This document shows, piece by piece, positions 22,915-31,323 of a DNA stretch of 37,966 nt. The stretch lies in the NCBI GenBank assembly GCA_003576945.1, contig QEVC01000012.1:1-37966 (forward strand), read 5' to 3'. The notes under the pieces were generated by a model, which saw only the letters and a program-made list of their open reading frames with translations, had not been told where the DNA came from and searched no databases. Position 1 is the first letter of the stretch, and every line of letters starts with the position of its first letter. Source of the stretch: Candidatus Microgenomates bacterium. GTDB lineage: Bacteria > Patescibacteriota > Microgenomatia > UBA1400 > UBA12108. Position numbers and translations under genes: made by a program.

Positions 22915-23865
22915 ATGACTGAGATGACCGCTCGAGAAGAGTTTGGTGAATTTTTGAAACAACTTGGTGCTTACCTTGCAGTGCATGGAAAGAGGATTTT
23001 TGGGCGTTTTGAAGCTGTTAAAGATGTGGTGACATCTAATGGGGTAGGGGGAGAGGTGCTAGGAACACTGGATTCGGCAGGAGTGGTGACACTGGTCTCG
23101 GACAAGCCACCATCTGAGGTGAGAGATTATACAGTCAAAGATGGCGATACACTCTCTGGGGTAGCCGAAAAATTTGATGTTTCGATAGATACCATTAAAT
23201 GGGCGAACGAGAGTGTTGATTTTAAGAAACTAAAACCAGGAACAGTAATTAAGGTCCCGCCTGTAACAGGACTTGTTTACAAAGTAAAACCTGGAGATAC
23301 GATTTATTCAATCGCTAAGAAGTTTGAATCATCGGAGCAGGCAATCGTCGATTTTCCTTTTAACACCTTTTCTGACGACGAAACCTTTGCGCTCGTTGCG
23401 GGACAGACTTTAATCGTCCCAGACGGGGTGATGCCGGATGCACCGAGCGTGACGACACCGAGATTTGCGAACGTTCTAACGCCTGATGCTGGAGCGGTTG
23501 CGGCAACGGGTAATTTTGTGTGGCCTGGATTTGGTCGCATTACGCAGGGTTACCGTTGGTATCACCCAGCCATTGATATTGCGAACCGCGATGGCGGTGC
23601 AATCCTGGCAGCTGATGCGGGAACAGTGTCGGTTGCAGGCTGGAGTAGTGTTGGGTACGGTAATCATGTGGTGATAGACCATGGTAATGGCTATACAACG
23701 CTCTATGCTCATTTATCTTCGCTCTCGGTAGTGTCGGGACAGAGAGTGGCAAGAGGAGCAAGTCTCGGACAAATGGGTAGCACGGGACGCTCTACGGGAA
23801 CACACCTTCACTTTGAAATCCATGGGCCAGCAGGTAAAGTAGATCCGCTCGGGTATTTGAAATAG
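22915..23865 (+). CDS. LysM-repeat M23 metallopeptidase (peptidoglycan endopeptidase)
   Basis: 316 residues. Two LysM domains (about 71-115 and 121-168; VKDGDTLSGVAEKF and VKPGDTIYSIAKKF) bind glycan. The C-terminal M23/LytM domain (about 203-312) carries the zinc and catalytic residues H217-x-x-x-D221, H266 (LYAHLSS) and H297-L-H299. The family cuts peptide cross-links of peptidoglycan during growth and division. I see no clear signal peptide: the N-terminus has only a weak hydrophobic stretch, so export is inferred from the domains. Confidence 0.9.
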   Translation: MTEMTAREEFGEFLKQLGAYLAVHGKRIFGRFEAVKDVVTSNGVGGEVLGTLDSAGVVTLVSDKPPSEVRDYTVKDGDTLSGVAEKFDVSIDTIKWANESVDFKKLKPGTVIKVPPVTGLVYKVKPGDTIYSIAKKFESSEQAIVDFPFNTFSDDETFALVAGQTLIVPDGVMPDAPSVTTPRFANVLTPDAGAVAATGNFVWPGFGRITQGYRWYHPAIDIANRDGGAILAADAGTVSVAGWSSVGYGNHVVIDHGNGYTTLYAHLSSLSVVSGQRVARGASLGQMGSTGRSTGTHLHFEIHGPAGKVDPLGYLK

Positions 23866-23912
23866 AATCATGCTCTCCTGATAATTTTTTCTTGAGTGTA
23901 CTACTTTTCTTC

Positions 23913-23990
23913 GTTTGCATGCTATTGCTCGTAGACAACCTGGTTTGTGATTAAACCAGGAATGAACTCGCATGATAAATGAATGCAAAC
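23913..23990 (+). promoter_or_regulatory. Nested hairpin between the M23 peptidase and nadM genes
   Basis: An outer 8-bp stem (GTTTGCAT 23913-23920 with 23983-23990) encloses a perfect inner 8-bp stem (CCTGGTTT 23939-23946 with 23953-23960, six-base loop). No T-run follows. It may be a folded leader element, a regulatory site for the NAD gene, or an mRNA 3' structure. I do not recognise a known riboswitch. Confidence 0.35.
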
Positions 23991-24048
23991 TCAGGCGCGA
24001 CGTAATACTCAAAAAAAATTGTCAGGAGAAGTGTATTATTATTTATTG

Positions 24049-24555
24049 ATGAAAAAATATAAGACAGCACTGTTTATTGGTCGTTTTCAGCCATTTCATA
24101 AGGGACATTTGTACAGTCTAAAAAAATGCTTAGATATTGCTGAGCGTGTTGTTGTTGCAGTTGGGAGCTCACAAGAGTCGGGGACGGAAAGTAATCCTTG
24201 GAAATATAAAATAAGAAAAAGAATGGTTTGTGAGGTGGTAAGGGGGATTGGAGTTGAGTCGAGAATTAAGAGAATTTGTAGTTGCCCAGACAACCCGAGT
24301 GATCAAGCGTGGCTGATGGATCTAAAGCGCCGTACTGGACATTTTGACGTAGTGGTTAGTAATAATGAGTGGGTACTGTCTATCTTTAGAGAAGCGGGGC
24401 ATATGGTATATGAAAGTGGACTACATAATAGGGATGAATTAGAGGGAATTAAGGTAAGAGCTTTGATGAGAGTTGATGATACAGAATGGAGGGGGAGGGT
24501 GCCTAGGGAGATAGTTGAATTATTTGATAATAATGATATAGAAATGATTAGATAG
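24049..24555 (+). CDS. nadM: Nicotinamide-nucleotide adenylyltransferase (NadM-like)
   Basis: 168 residues from ATG 24049, chosen because the family motif starts right after it: ALFIGRFQPFHKGHLYSL, containing the nucleotidyltransferase H-x-G-H site. Archaeal-type NMN adenylyltransferases join NMN and ATP to make NAD. DVVVSNNEWV and the C-terminal ELEGIKVRALM region correspond to the substrate and phosphate-binding segments. TATTAT at 24034-24039, nine bases before the ATG, may be its -10. Another nucleotidyltransferase of the same fold remains possible. Confidence 0.83.
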   Translation: MKKYKTALFIGRFQPFHKGHLYSLKKCLDIAERVVVAVGSSQESGTESNPWKYKIRKRMVCEVVRGIGVESRIKRICSCPDNPSDQAWLMDLKRRTGHFDVVVSNNEWVLSIFREAGHMVYESGLHNRDELEGIKVRALMRVDDTEWRGRVPREIVELFDNNDIEMIR

Positions 24556-24567
24556 ATTTACTAATTA

Positions 24568-24777
24568 CTATTTAGTATCAAAAATAAAATGGTGTTTAGA
24601 TAAGTCCACGTGCATGCGATCTAGGAAAGTGACACCCTCACTAATAAGTTTGGCGTATTGCTCAATTGATCCGCCAAACGCATAGGACTCCGAGACACGA
24701 CCATCTTTGGTGACTACACGATGACAAGGTGTCTCGTCACCACTGCAAGTATGTATTATTTTTTCTGAGTAAATCCC
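24568..24777 (-). pseudogene. C-terminal fragment of an O6-alkylguanine-DNA alkyltransferase-like gene
   Basis: An open frame of about 70 codons with no ATG at its 5' end. It holds the alkyltransferase active-site motif TPCHRVVTKDG (acceptor Cys present), followed by YAFGGSIEQYAKLISEGVTF, which is the C-terminal end of MGMT/ATL proteins. The N-terminal part of the DNA-binding domain (about 40 residues) is missing because the band-7 gene ends there; the two overlap at 24756-24777. It is probably a truncated relic, although it could still be translated from the upstream mRNA. Confidence 0.6.
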
Positions 24778-25496
24778 TCAATGGCCTTGAGTACCTCGAT
24801 CGGGACGGCAAAGACGATTGTGTTACTGGCGTCACTACTAATATCGTTAATTGAGTTGAGGGTGCGCAAGTGGAGGGCGCCGGGAGCTTTGGCGAGCTTG
24901 GTGGCGGCTTCGGCGAGGTTTTGGCTGGCTTGGAGTTCTCCCTCACTATTGATGATGGTGGCGCGCTTCTCACGCTCGGCCTCGGCTTGCTTGGCCATGG
25001 TGCGGATCATACTCTCGGGTAATTCAATATCTTTGAGCTCAACAGTTTGGACATCAATACCCCAATCGGTGGCGTGTTTGTCGACGATAGAGAGGATTTT
25101 GGTAGCGATCTTCTCACGCTGACTAAGGAGTTCGTCGAGCGTAGCTTCGCTCGCGACCCGGCGCATGGTGGTTTGAGCGAGCTGGAGCATGGCGTAGTAG
25201 ACATCCTCAACCTCATTAATAGTTTTGCCGGCGTCGGTTACTTTGTAGTAGATAACCGCATTCATTTTGCAGGTCACATTGTCTTTGGTGATGGTATCTT
25301 GCTTGGGGACATCGACAGCTTTGGTGCGGATATCAACTTTGCGGAAAGATTGAAAAATGGGGATTACTAACTTCCAACCTGGGCCAATGAGATAACTAAA
25401 TTTACCCATGGTGTAGACCACACCGCGCTCGTACTCGTTGACTTGTTTGAGAGAGATTAAGACGATGAAAATAATTAGAGGTAGTAAAAAATCCAT
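24756..25496 (-). CDS. SPFH/band-7 (stomatin-like) membrane protein
   Basis: 246 residues. An N-terminal membrane hairpin or anchor (2-16) is followed by the band-7 domain (NEYERGVVYTMGKFSYLIGPGW to IYYKVTDA), then a coiled, Ala/Glu-rich region (MAKQAEAEREKRATIINSEGE) and the C-terminal oligomerisation segment. Members form membrane-associated cages that organise microdomains and control proteases. The usual NfeD partner is not adjacent. TATACT on the minus strand at about 25532-25527 and GGAG before the ATG fit its promoter and ribosome-binding site. Divergent from obg. Confidence 0.9.
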   Translation of the reverse strand: MDFLLPLIIFIVLISLKQVNEYERGVVYTMGKFSYLIGPGWKLVIPIFQSFRKVDIRTKAVDVPKQDTITKDNVTCKMNAVIYYKVTDAGKTINEVEDVYYAMLQLAQTTMRRVASEATLDELLSQREKIATKILSIVDKHATDWGIDVQTVELKDIELPESMIRTMAKQAEAEREKRATIINSEGELQASQNLAEAATKLAKAPGALHLRTLNSINDISSDASNTIVFAVPIEVLKAIEGFTQKK

Positions 25497-25570
25497 ATAT
25501 TAACTCCAATAGATTATTGAATGTAGTATAGCAGAGTAAAAATATGATCTATTTTGAACTATTTGTCTGT

Positions 25571-25576
25571 TATAAT
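25571..25576 (+). promoter_or_regulatory. -10 box of obg, leaderless start
   Basis: A consensus TATAAT eight bases before the ATG at 25585, with no Shine-Dalgarno. Confidence 0.6.
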
Positions 25577-25584
25577 GGGCAAAT

Positions 25585-26631
25585 ATGAAAGATCTAGCAC
25601 GAATTTATATTAAGGCAGGGGATGGGGGGAGTGGCAAACTCTCGTTTCGCCATGAGAAATTTGCGGCCAAAGGGGGGCCAGACGGTGGGGACGGGGGAAA
25701 GGGCGGAGATGTCATAATCCAGGCTGATGAGAACATGGAGAACCTGGTTCCCTTTAACTTTAAAAAGAAATATCTAGCAGAAAACGGGGAAGGTGGGATG
25801 CCCAAGAAAATGCATGGAAAGGATCGGGAAGATATCGTGGTTAAGGTCCCAGTGGGAACCGTAATTTATGAAGTAGGGGAGGAATATTTTGAGAAGAATC
25901 TAAGAAACAGAGATGTTTTTGAAGAGTTAATAAGAGAGCGGAGAATGCTCGTAGATATGGACCGCCATGGCAAAGAGTTTGTGGGAGCCTGGGGTGGGCG
26001 AGGAGGGCGAGGGAACTGGCATTTCCGTAGCTCGACCAACCAGACGCCGCAGGAGTTTGAGCCGGGGACACCAGGAGAAGAGAAATACCTATTACTAGAG
26101 CTGAAGGTAGTGGCTGATGTTGGTATTGTAGGGCTACCTAATGTTGGTAAGAGTTCACTACTTAAGGCTTTGACTAATGCTAACCCTAAGATCGCTGGTT
26201 ACCCTTTTACAACCCTAGAGCCAAACCTGGGGGTGGCGACGGTGCATGATAAGCGGATTGTGCTCGTCGACGTGCCAGGAGTGATTGAGGATGCCTGGGA
26301 GGGGAAGGGGATCGGGCCCTGGTTTTTGCGCCATTTGGAGCGGGTTAATACACTACTACATGTGTTAGCGCCTGAGCCTACGGGGTTACACCTTGAAGGT
26401 TGGGAGGAGCAACTAATTGGAGACTATAAAATTGTGAGGAAGGAGCTAGAAAAGTATGGGAAAGGGTTAGCTGAAAAACCCGAAATCGTGGTGGTGAATA
26501 AGAGGGAGTTAGTTGATGAGAGTGAGAGAGAAATGATTGGTAGGGAATTTGAAAAAGAAACAGGAAAAAAACTGGCGTGGGTCTCTGCAGGGATGGGAGA
26601 GGTAGCTGATTTAGTTAGCTTGTTAAATTGA
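25585..26631 (+). CDS. obgE: GTPase Obg (CgtA)
   Basis: 348 residues. The glycine-rich Obg fold (about 1-160; GGPDGGDGGKGGDVI and WGGRGGRGNWHFRSS) is followed by the G domain: G1 GLPNVGKSSLL, switch region YPFTTLEPNLG, G3 DVPGVIE and G5 VSAG. The G4 motif reads NKRE instead of NKxD, a change of the guanine-specificity Asp to Glu. The C-terminal OCT domain of some Obg proteins is absent. Obg is a 50S-assembly GTPase. A tRNA gene on the other strand begins six bases after the stop. Confidence 0.94.
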   Translation: MKDLARIYIKAGDGGSGKLSFRHEKFAAKGGPDGGDGGKGGDVIIQADENMENLVPFNFKKKYLAENGEGGMPKKMHGKDREDIVVKVPVGTVIYEVGEEYFEKNLRNRDVFEELIRERRMLVDMDRHGKEFVGAWGGRGGRGNWHFRSSTNQTPQEFEPGTPGEEKYLLLELKVVADVGIVGLPNVGKSSLLKALTNANPKIAGYPFTTLEPNLGVATVHDKRIVLVDVPGVIEDAWEGKGIGPWFLRHLERVNTLLHVLAPEPTGLHLEGWEEQLIGDYKIVRKELEKYGKGLAEKPEIVVVNKRELVDESEREMIGREFEKETGKKLAWVSAGMGEVADLVSLLN

Positions 26632-26636
26632 GTGTG

Positions 26637-26709
26637 TGGACCCTAGCGGGATCGAACCGCTTACCTCTTCTATGCCATAGAAGCGCTCTACCAACTGAGC
26701 TAAGGGCCC
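26637..26709 (-). tRNA. tRNA-Ala (anticodon GGC)
   Basis: On the minus strand a 73-nt cloverleaf reads from GGGCCCT to AGGGTCC plus discriminator A. It has a D-arm (AGCTCAGTTGGTAGAGC), an anticodon stem CTTCT/AGAAG around the loop ATGGCAT (anticodon GGC), and a T-arm GCGGTTCGATCCCGC. The acceptor stem has one G-U pair. CCA is not encoded in the genome. Confidence 0.96.
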
Positions 26710-26738
26710 TCGCAGATTTGTATTTTACTACACCTGAC

Positions 26739-27206
26739 TTATTTAGTGTATTTACCCTTAACCTGGAAGAGGAAGTAGAAAGAGAATAATGCGGAGAATA
26801 GCATACTACCTAAGCCACCAGTAAAAAGGTTGTTAAATAGAGAAAGAAGGTTAGAGTAATAGACGAGCTTCCAGCTTCTTTTTTCGCGTTTGAACAACCC
26901 GGGTAGAGCCATGAGACTAAGGATCAGGCTGCCAAAAGCAAATACCATCCCGAGAATGAAGCTAAAACCACTCCCGATCCCGCCCAAGAAAGAGAAGGGA
27001 GTAATAATTGCTCCAAGGCCGAGACCTGCCACGATGACGGGGAGTAGAAGGAGCATCATAATGAGTGTTAAGTAGGGAGAGGCTTTGACGATAAACTCTT
27101 TAATATTATCTGGTAATGCTGGAAGGGAACCAACAAAGAACCCTTCCAATTTATTGCTTAAGTTATCAGCATGATCGGTTAATGTGGGTTGGGTTTGTTT
27201 AGTCAT
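26739..27206 (-). CDS. Four-helix membrane protein of unknown function
   Basis: 155 residues. A polar N-terminus with an amphipathic start is followed by four hydrophobic segments (about 44-70, 72-108 in two parts, 125-150), rich in Gly and Phe. The proportions resemble small conserved membrane proteins found in other bacteria and in CPR genomes, but I cannot name a family. It lies between tRNA-Ala and the surface-protein island on the same strand, so it may be the last gene of that cluster. Confidence 0.6.
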   Translation of the reverse strand: MTKQTQPTLTDHADNLSNKLEGFFVGSLPALPDNIKEFIVKASPYLTLIMMLLLLPVIVAGLGLGAIITPFSFLGGIGSGFSFILGMVFAFGSLILSLMALPGLFKREKRSWKLVYYSNLLSLFNNLFTGGLGSMLFSALFSFYFLFQVKGKYTK

Positions 27207-27258
27207 TTTTACTCCTGTTGTTTATATTAACTATGAGTTTAAGTATAGCGTAAGTTGC

Positions 27259-29208
27259 TTATTCTGTGGGAAGGTCTAGAGGACCACCATCTATTGGAGA
27301 GGGAAGTGGAGAAGGAGTAGAAAGTGAGTTATCTGGGAGTTGATTGTTTTCTGTCATGGGTATTGGAGTGGGTGATGGTAATGGTGTGGCGGGAGGATTT
27401 GAGTTGATAGGTTTAGCCTTAAGCGTTTCTAATTCGCTGACAACCTTTGAATAATCCGTACTTGTGACCTCTAGATATTTGAGGGTAGTTTCGAGGGCGA
27501 GGATGGCGCGAGGGTAGTCGCCTGTGTTCTCGTAGAGTTTGGCGAGGTTGTAGTAAGCGTTACCATAGTTGGGTCTAAGTTGGATGGCGGTTTGTATCTC
27601 AGTGATGGCGCGAGTACGTAGTGTCCCAGCGCTACTGGCATCTTTTTGGTTGTCGGCTAATTGTGAGAGCAGGGCGGCAAACTCTAAATGTAGGCTGGGG
27701 TTGGCACGATCTAAGGATAGAGCGCGACTAAAGGTCTCAAGAGCAAAATTTTCTGCCCCATCGGCCACGTTTACAAGATTTTGGTAAATCTTGGCAACAG
27801 TTAACCAAGTGCGACTATCATTGGGTCTTAGTTGGATAGCAGTTTTACCACTTTTAATGCTTTGTTGAATTAAGCGTGTGATTGTTGCGCGATCTGCGTC
27901 GGTTAAATCTGGTTTTTGAGAGAGTGAGCTAGCAAGGCGGAAGTTAACGTCAGCAAAACTGAGGTGGTAGTTGGTAATCTTGGGTGAGAATCTAAGAGTT
28001 TGCAAATGAAGATCGTAGACTTTTTGACTGTCTCCCGCATCGAGGGCGAGCTGTGCTTGTCGCATGATAATTTCACTGGCATAAGACCTAATAGGGCTTA
28101 TGCCAATTAAGAAAATGAGTCCAATAATCATCACGCTAACGGTTAGATGGTGGGGTGTGGGGAGAGTCAGTTCGGAATAGGTGTGTTTTAGACTAAGTGC
28201 GTAAAAGACAAAGAATAAAAGATAGAGAGGGAGTGAGCCGGGAAGGAAGAGGAGGGAGAGAGTGATGAGGATGGTAGCACTAAAGATGGGAGTTGAGTAA
28301 GTGCCAACGAGTGATTTTAACATGATAAAAAGTAGAGCGAGAGTGGTGGTAATACCAGCGGTGGGAAGGATGGTCAGGAGTTCACTGCTAGCAAATTGGG
28401 GGAGATAGTTCCAGAGGCTTGTAGTGTTAATAGCTAGTGGTTTGACGGAGGTGTAGAGGAGAGAATAATTACTTAAGCCAATGCCAAAGAGCAAGGAGCG
28501 CAGTGGCTTGAGCGCATCGAGTGCAATACTCCAGCTCGCAGCGTAGGGAAGGAGGCTGGGGGTTAAGGCGCCTCCAGGTAGCATAAGAGAAATGATGGCG
28601 ACGATTGAGATGGTACTAATAAATAGACTGCCGAAGTAGAAATATTTCTCTTTAACTGTTGCGTGTTTTAGGCGAGAGATCATTAAAGAGACAGAAGTAA
28701 GAATAAGAATCAGAGTAGTTAAGTAGTTCCCAGTTGGAGTAAAGTTAATGTTTTGCATATAGATGGGGAGGTAAGGGGACTTAGAAAGAATGGTAAGAGA
28801 GAGGAGGGAGTGGAGTGAAAGGATGACTCCTGAGGCAATTATTAAATTGATTAGCTTCTTGGAATATTCTGAAGTTAGCAAGGGAATTAGGATTGTCGTG
28901 AAAATACAAAGCGAAATCAAAATTGTGGCCTTACTACTTAGTGCCTCGGACCGTCCCTCTGGATTAAAAATGAGTGAGCCAATTAAGGTGAGGAAAAAAA
29001 GGATCAGGGGGAGTGATTGAGAGAAGCTGGGCAGATTTAACTGTTTGGTTTTAAAGGCCTTAATAGCAGTTAATAATAGGACCAAAAGCGTTGCCAGTGT
29101 TAATAAAAGCTCTTTGGGGGTAGAGAGAAAATTGGGGGTGAGGGTCCAGAATAGGAGTGGAGTAAGAAGGATAGTTAGGCTAGTAATAATACGCATGGAT
29201 TCGATCAT
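27259..29208 (-). CDS. O-antigen-ligase-like polytopic membrane protein with C-terminal TPR repeats
   Basis: 649 residues. About ten to twelve membrane helices (1-400) resemble the Wzy/WaaL/pilin-oligosaccharyltransferase family, including LFGIGLSNYSLLYTSVK and, 30 residues on, SSELLTILPTAGI, where the family usually has a conserved His followed by a similar Gly-containing pattern; here the His is Ser. TPR-like repeats follow (about 400-600; AIQLRPNYGNAYYNLAKLYENTGDYPRAI), then a Pro/Ser-rich tail. The family transfers glycans to lipid A, pilin or protein acceptors. The TPR tail and the neighbouring Thr/Pro-rich surface proteins hint at protein glycosylation. Leaderless: TATTAT (29220-29215) is six bases before the ATG. 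Confidence 0.7.
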   Translation of the reverse strand: MIESMRIITSLTILLTPLLFWTLTPNFLSTPKELLLTLATLLVLLLTAIKAFKTKQLNLPSFSQSLPLILFFLTLIGSLIFNPEGRSEALSSKATILISLCIFTTILIPLLTSEYSKKLINLIIASGVILSLHSLLSLTILSKSPYLPIYMQNINFTPTGNYLTTLILILTSVSLMISRLKHATVKEKYFYFGSLFISTISIVAIISLMLPGGALTPSLLPYAASWSIALDALKPLRSLLFGIGLSNYSLLYTSVKPLAINTTSLWNYLPQFASSELLTILPTAGITTTLALLFIMLKSLVGTYSTPIFSATILITLSLLFLPGSLPLYLLFFVFYALSLKHTYSELTLPTPHHLTVSVMIIGLIFLIGISPIRSYASEIIMRQAQLALDAGDSQKVYDLHLQTLRFSPKITNYHLSFADVNFRLASSLSQKPDLTDADRATITRLIQQSIKSGKTAIQLRPNDSRTWLTVAKIYQNLVNVADGAENFALETFSRALSLDRANPSLHLEFAALLSQLADNQKDASSAGTLRTRAITEIQTAIQLRPNYGNAYYNLAKLYENTGDYPRAILALETTLKYLEVTSTDYSKVVSELETLKAKPINSNPPATPLPSPTPIPMTENNQLPDNSLSTPSPLPSPIDGGPLDLPTE

Positions 29209-29214
29209 ACCCTA

Positions 29215-29220
29215 ATAATA
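29215..29220 (-). promoter_or_regulatory. -10 box of the O-antigen-ligase-like gene
   Basis: TATTAT on the minus strand, six bases before the ATG at 29208, with no Shine-Dalgarno. Confidence 0.5.
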
Positions 29221-29259
29221 GAGAGTATTAGTCTGAACGTAAAGAGTTGGATCCTATTG

Positions 29260-30632
29260 TTATCTAGTTATGGACTCAACGAGTTTGATAAATAACGCTC
29301 GCCAGCCTATAAAGATTTTGGCGATGAAGCTAGTGTTGTCTGAGACATCACTTGATTTGGGCTCAGTTGAGGGAGAGGCAAAGATGTCGGCGAGACTACC
29401 GGGACTACTGATTGGAGAGGAGGGGAGGAAAGAGGCGAGGGGAACGGGTGAGCTCTTGAGACTGGGGCTAGGGGTGGGACTGGGCGATTTTGGTTTAAAG
29501 ATATTGGAGACAGTCTGAGAGAAGGATTTTTTGGTTGGTGCTGGGGTGGGGGTAGGAGTAGGCGTAGAGGTGGGATGTTGTCGACACGACTAGTATCACT
29601 ACTAACCCCGTTGTCGAGGGCGGTGACGGTCCAGATATAGCTAGTGTTGGGAGTGATATCCAGATCGGTTTCGTTGCGGGTTGGAGAGCTAGATTGATCG
29701 CCGAGTTTGACTAGATAGCTATCGGCGCCGTTTACGCTATTCCAGCGCAAGGTGATGCGCCTGCCTTCGTTGTAGCAGTTGTATACGAGGTTGGTGGGAG
29801 CAGGGGGTTTGGAGACTGATGAAGTGCTTGAAGAAGGAGAGGGGGAGACATGGGAAGAACTGGGACTGGGAGAGACTGATGGCGAGGGAGACCGTTTACC
29901 TCCTGAATTACAATATCTGATAGGTGATTGACAGAGTTCAGATCTCTCGCACCCATTGGTGTAATGCACGCATGCGCCAGTAGCGTTATAGCAACTCCCG
30001 GCAGCTTGAGTACAGACTGATGGTGAGGGTGTGGAAGAAGGTGAAATGGAGGACGTGGGATTAGTAGTGTTAGCGATGTCAACAACTATGTTATTGATGG
30101 TTTTTAGCATATTTTGATTCTGATTGATTGTGGTTGCAATGCTGTTTGTGGTAAAAGCTAGGGAGGAAGTGCCAACACCAAGTGCCTTGAGAGTAAAACT
30201 AGCAACCTTGCCACTACCGATGAGTCCAGCGCTTCCCTGAAGTGGGATCCCTACCACAAAGTTAATTTTGCCGTTTTCGATGGTAGGTGCGATGATTGAG
30301 GTCGGAAAGGCAGGGTCAACGATAATGTCGGAGGGGAGTAAAAGTGCAGGGTCATAACTAAGTTCAACTTGAACGGCTGAAAGAGGATCGGTGGGAGAGT
30401 TGTAGTTGAGAGTGACAGTGGTTGTGGAGTTGGGGGTGAGATGAAGCGAGGCAGGGTCGAGCGAGAGGATGACGGAGCCACTACTATTTATTTCGGCGAT
30501 CTGAAGGGGCTGTGGGCGAAAGAGGTTGATTAGGGTGAGTGTGAGCGCAACGAGGATAACTGAGAGGAGGGCTAGGTAGATTTGCTTACTATGATTTTTT
30601 GGCTTTTTTGATCGAGAGATAGATTTACGCAT
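29260..30632 (-). CDS. Membrane-anchored cohesin-FN3 surface protein (frameshifted near 3' end)
   Basis: Start 30632 (MRKSISRSKK) follows TACAAT by six bases. Order: basic N-terminus, one membrane helix (about 18-38), a cohesin-like domain (about 50-190; VILSLDPASLHLTPNSTTTV, VQVELSYDPALLLP, GSGKVASFTLKALGVGTSSL), a Ser/Pro linker, a seven-Cys region (about 205-245), a second linker and an FN3 domain (APTNLVYNCYNEG to SYIWTVTALDNG). The frame then needs a one-base shift between about 29577 and 29589. The shifted frame continues TSTPTPTPTPAPTKK and ends in a hydrophobic segment IAKIFIGWRALFIKLVESITR with TAA at 29260. Without the shift, translation ends at 29307 in an unnatural tail. Cohesins bind dockerins; two dockerin proteins lie upstream in the same locus. 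Confidence 0.82.
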
Positions 30633-30638
30633 GATTTG

Positions 30639-30644
30639 ATTGTA
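30639..30644 (-). promoter_or_regulatory. -10 box of the cohesin gene
   Basis: TACAAT on the minus strand, six bases before the ATG at 30632, with no Shine-Dalgarno. Confidence 0.5.
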
Positions 30645-30676
30645 GCAAATATTAAATGTTGTGAATAGGACAATAG

Positions 30677-31285
30677 TTATAAGTGGATACAGGTTCCGAT
30701 TGACTGGCAAGGACTGGCGCCACCATCACAGTTGGGGTTGTCGGTATAGTATGGAGTACAGGTTTGAGTGAGGTGGTTAAAAGTGATACAATTGCTAATT
30801 GATGAGCAGTAGTAGTAGGTATGACCGGGTGGCAATGCTTTGGGGTTAGTCGAATTAGCTACGTTACTACTAGAGACAGAGTACTGGTAGGTGGTGTCTT
30901 CGATAGTAGTAGGGGGAATGGTGAAATTTGATGGGTCTTTGAGCACAGCGTAAAGGGTATACCACTCACAGCCAGTGTCGTCTGTAACGAGATGGTAGGG
31001 GAGACCGGTGTTGGGGTCGCAGGAGAGGGAATTAAGATATGGCTTGAGCTCGTCGCTCCCACAGTCCTCGGCATCGTCAAAATAAGTAGCTGGGGGGTAG
31101 CAGTTGTGGTCTGTATAGTAGTCTTCGAAGGCGATCTTGAGGCGATTGAGTTCGGATTTGATCCTGGCATCATCGGCTTTTTGACGATTACCTCTGACTG
31201 CGCCGAGGGCGATCATGACCAGGATGGCAAGGATCGCGACGGTGATTAAGAGCTCGGTGAGGGTAAAGCCACTCTTGTTTGCCAT
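30677..31285 (-). CDS. Type IV pilin-like (pseudopilin) protein with Cys-rich C-terminus
   Basis: 202 residues. It begins with a class III prepilin signal: short basic leader MANKSG cleaved before FTLTELL, Glu at mature position 5, then the long hydrophobic helix to about residue 29. The globular part resembles type II secretion G-type pseudopilins (KSELNRLKIAFEDYYTDHNCYPP, DPNTGLPYHLVTDDTGCEWYTLYAVL). The end is an added Cys-rich tail with nine cysteines (YYYCSSISNC to GTCIHL). Processing needs a prepilin peptidase, which is not in this window. It would assemble in a surface pilus or remain as a membrane-anchored protein. Confidence 0.88.
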   Translation of the reverse strand: MANKSGFTLTELLITVAILAILVMIALGAVRGNRQKADDARIKSELNRLKIAFEDYYTDHNCYPPATYFDDAEDCGSDELKPYLNSLSCDPNTGLPYHLVTDDTGCEWYTLYAVLKDPSNFTIPPTTIEDTTYQYSVSSSNVANSTNPKALPPGHTYYYCSSISNCITFNHLTQTCTPYYTDNPNCDGGASPCQSIGTCIHL

Positions 31286-31323
31286 AATTATCAGGACACG
31301 TCTAATCGAGTGATTGTATCTGA

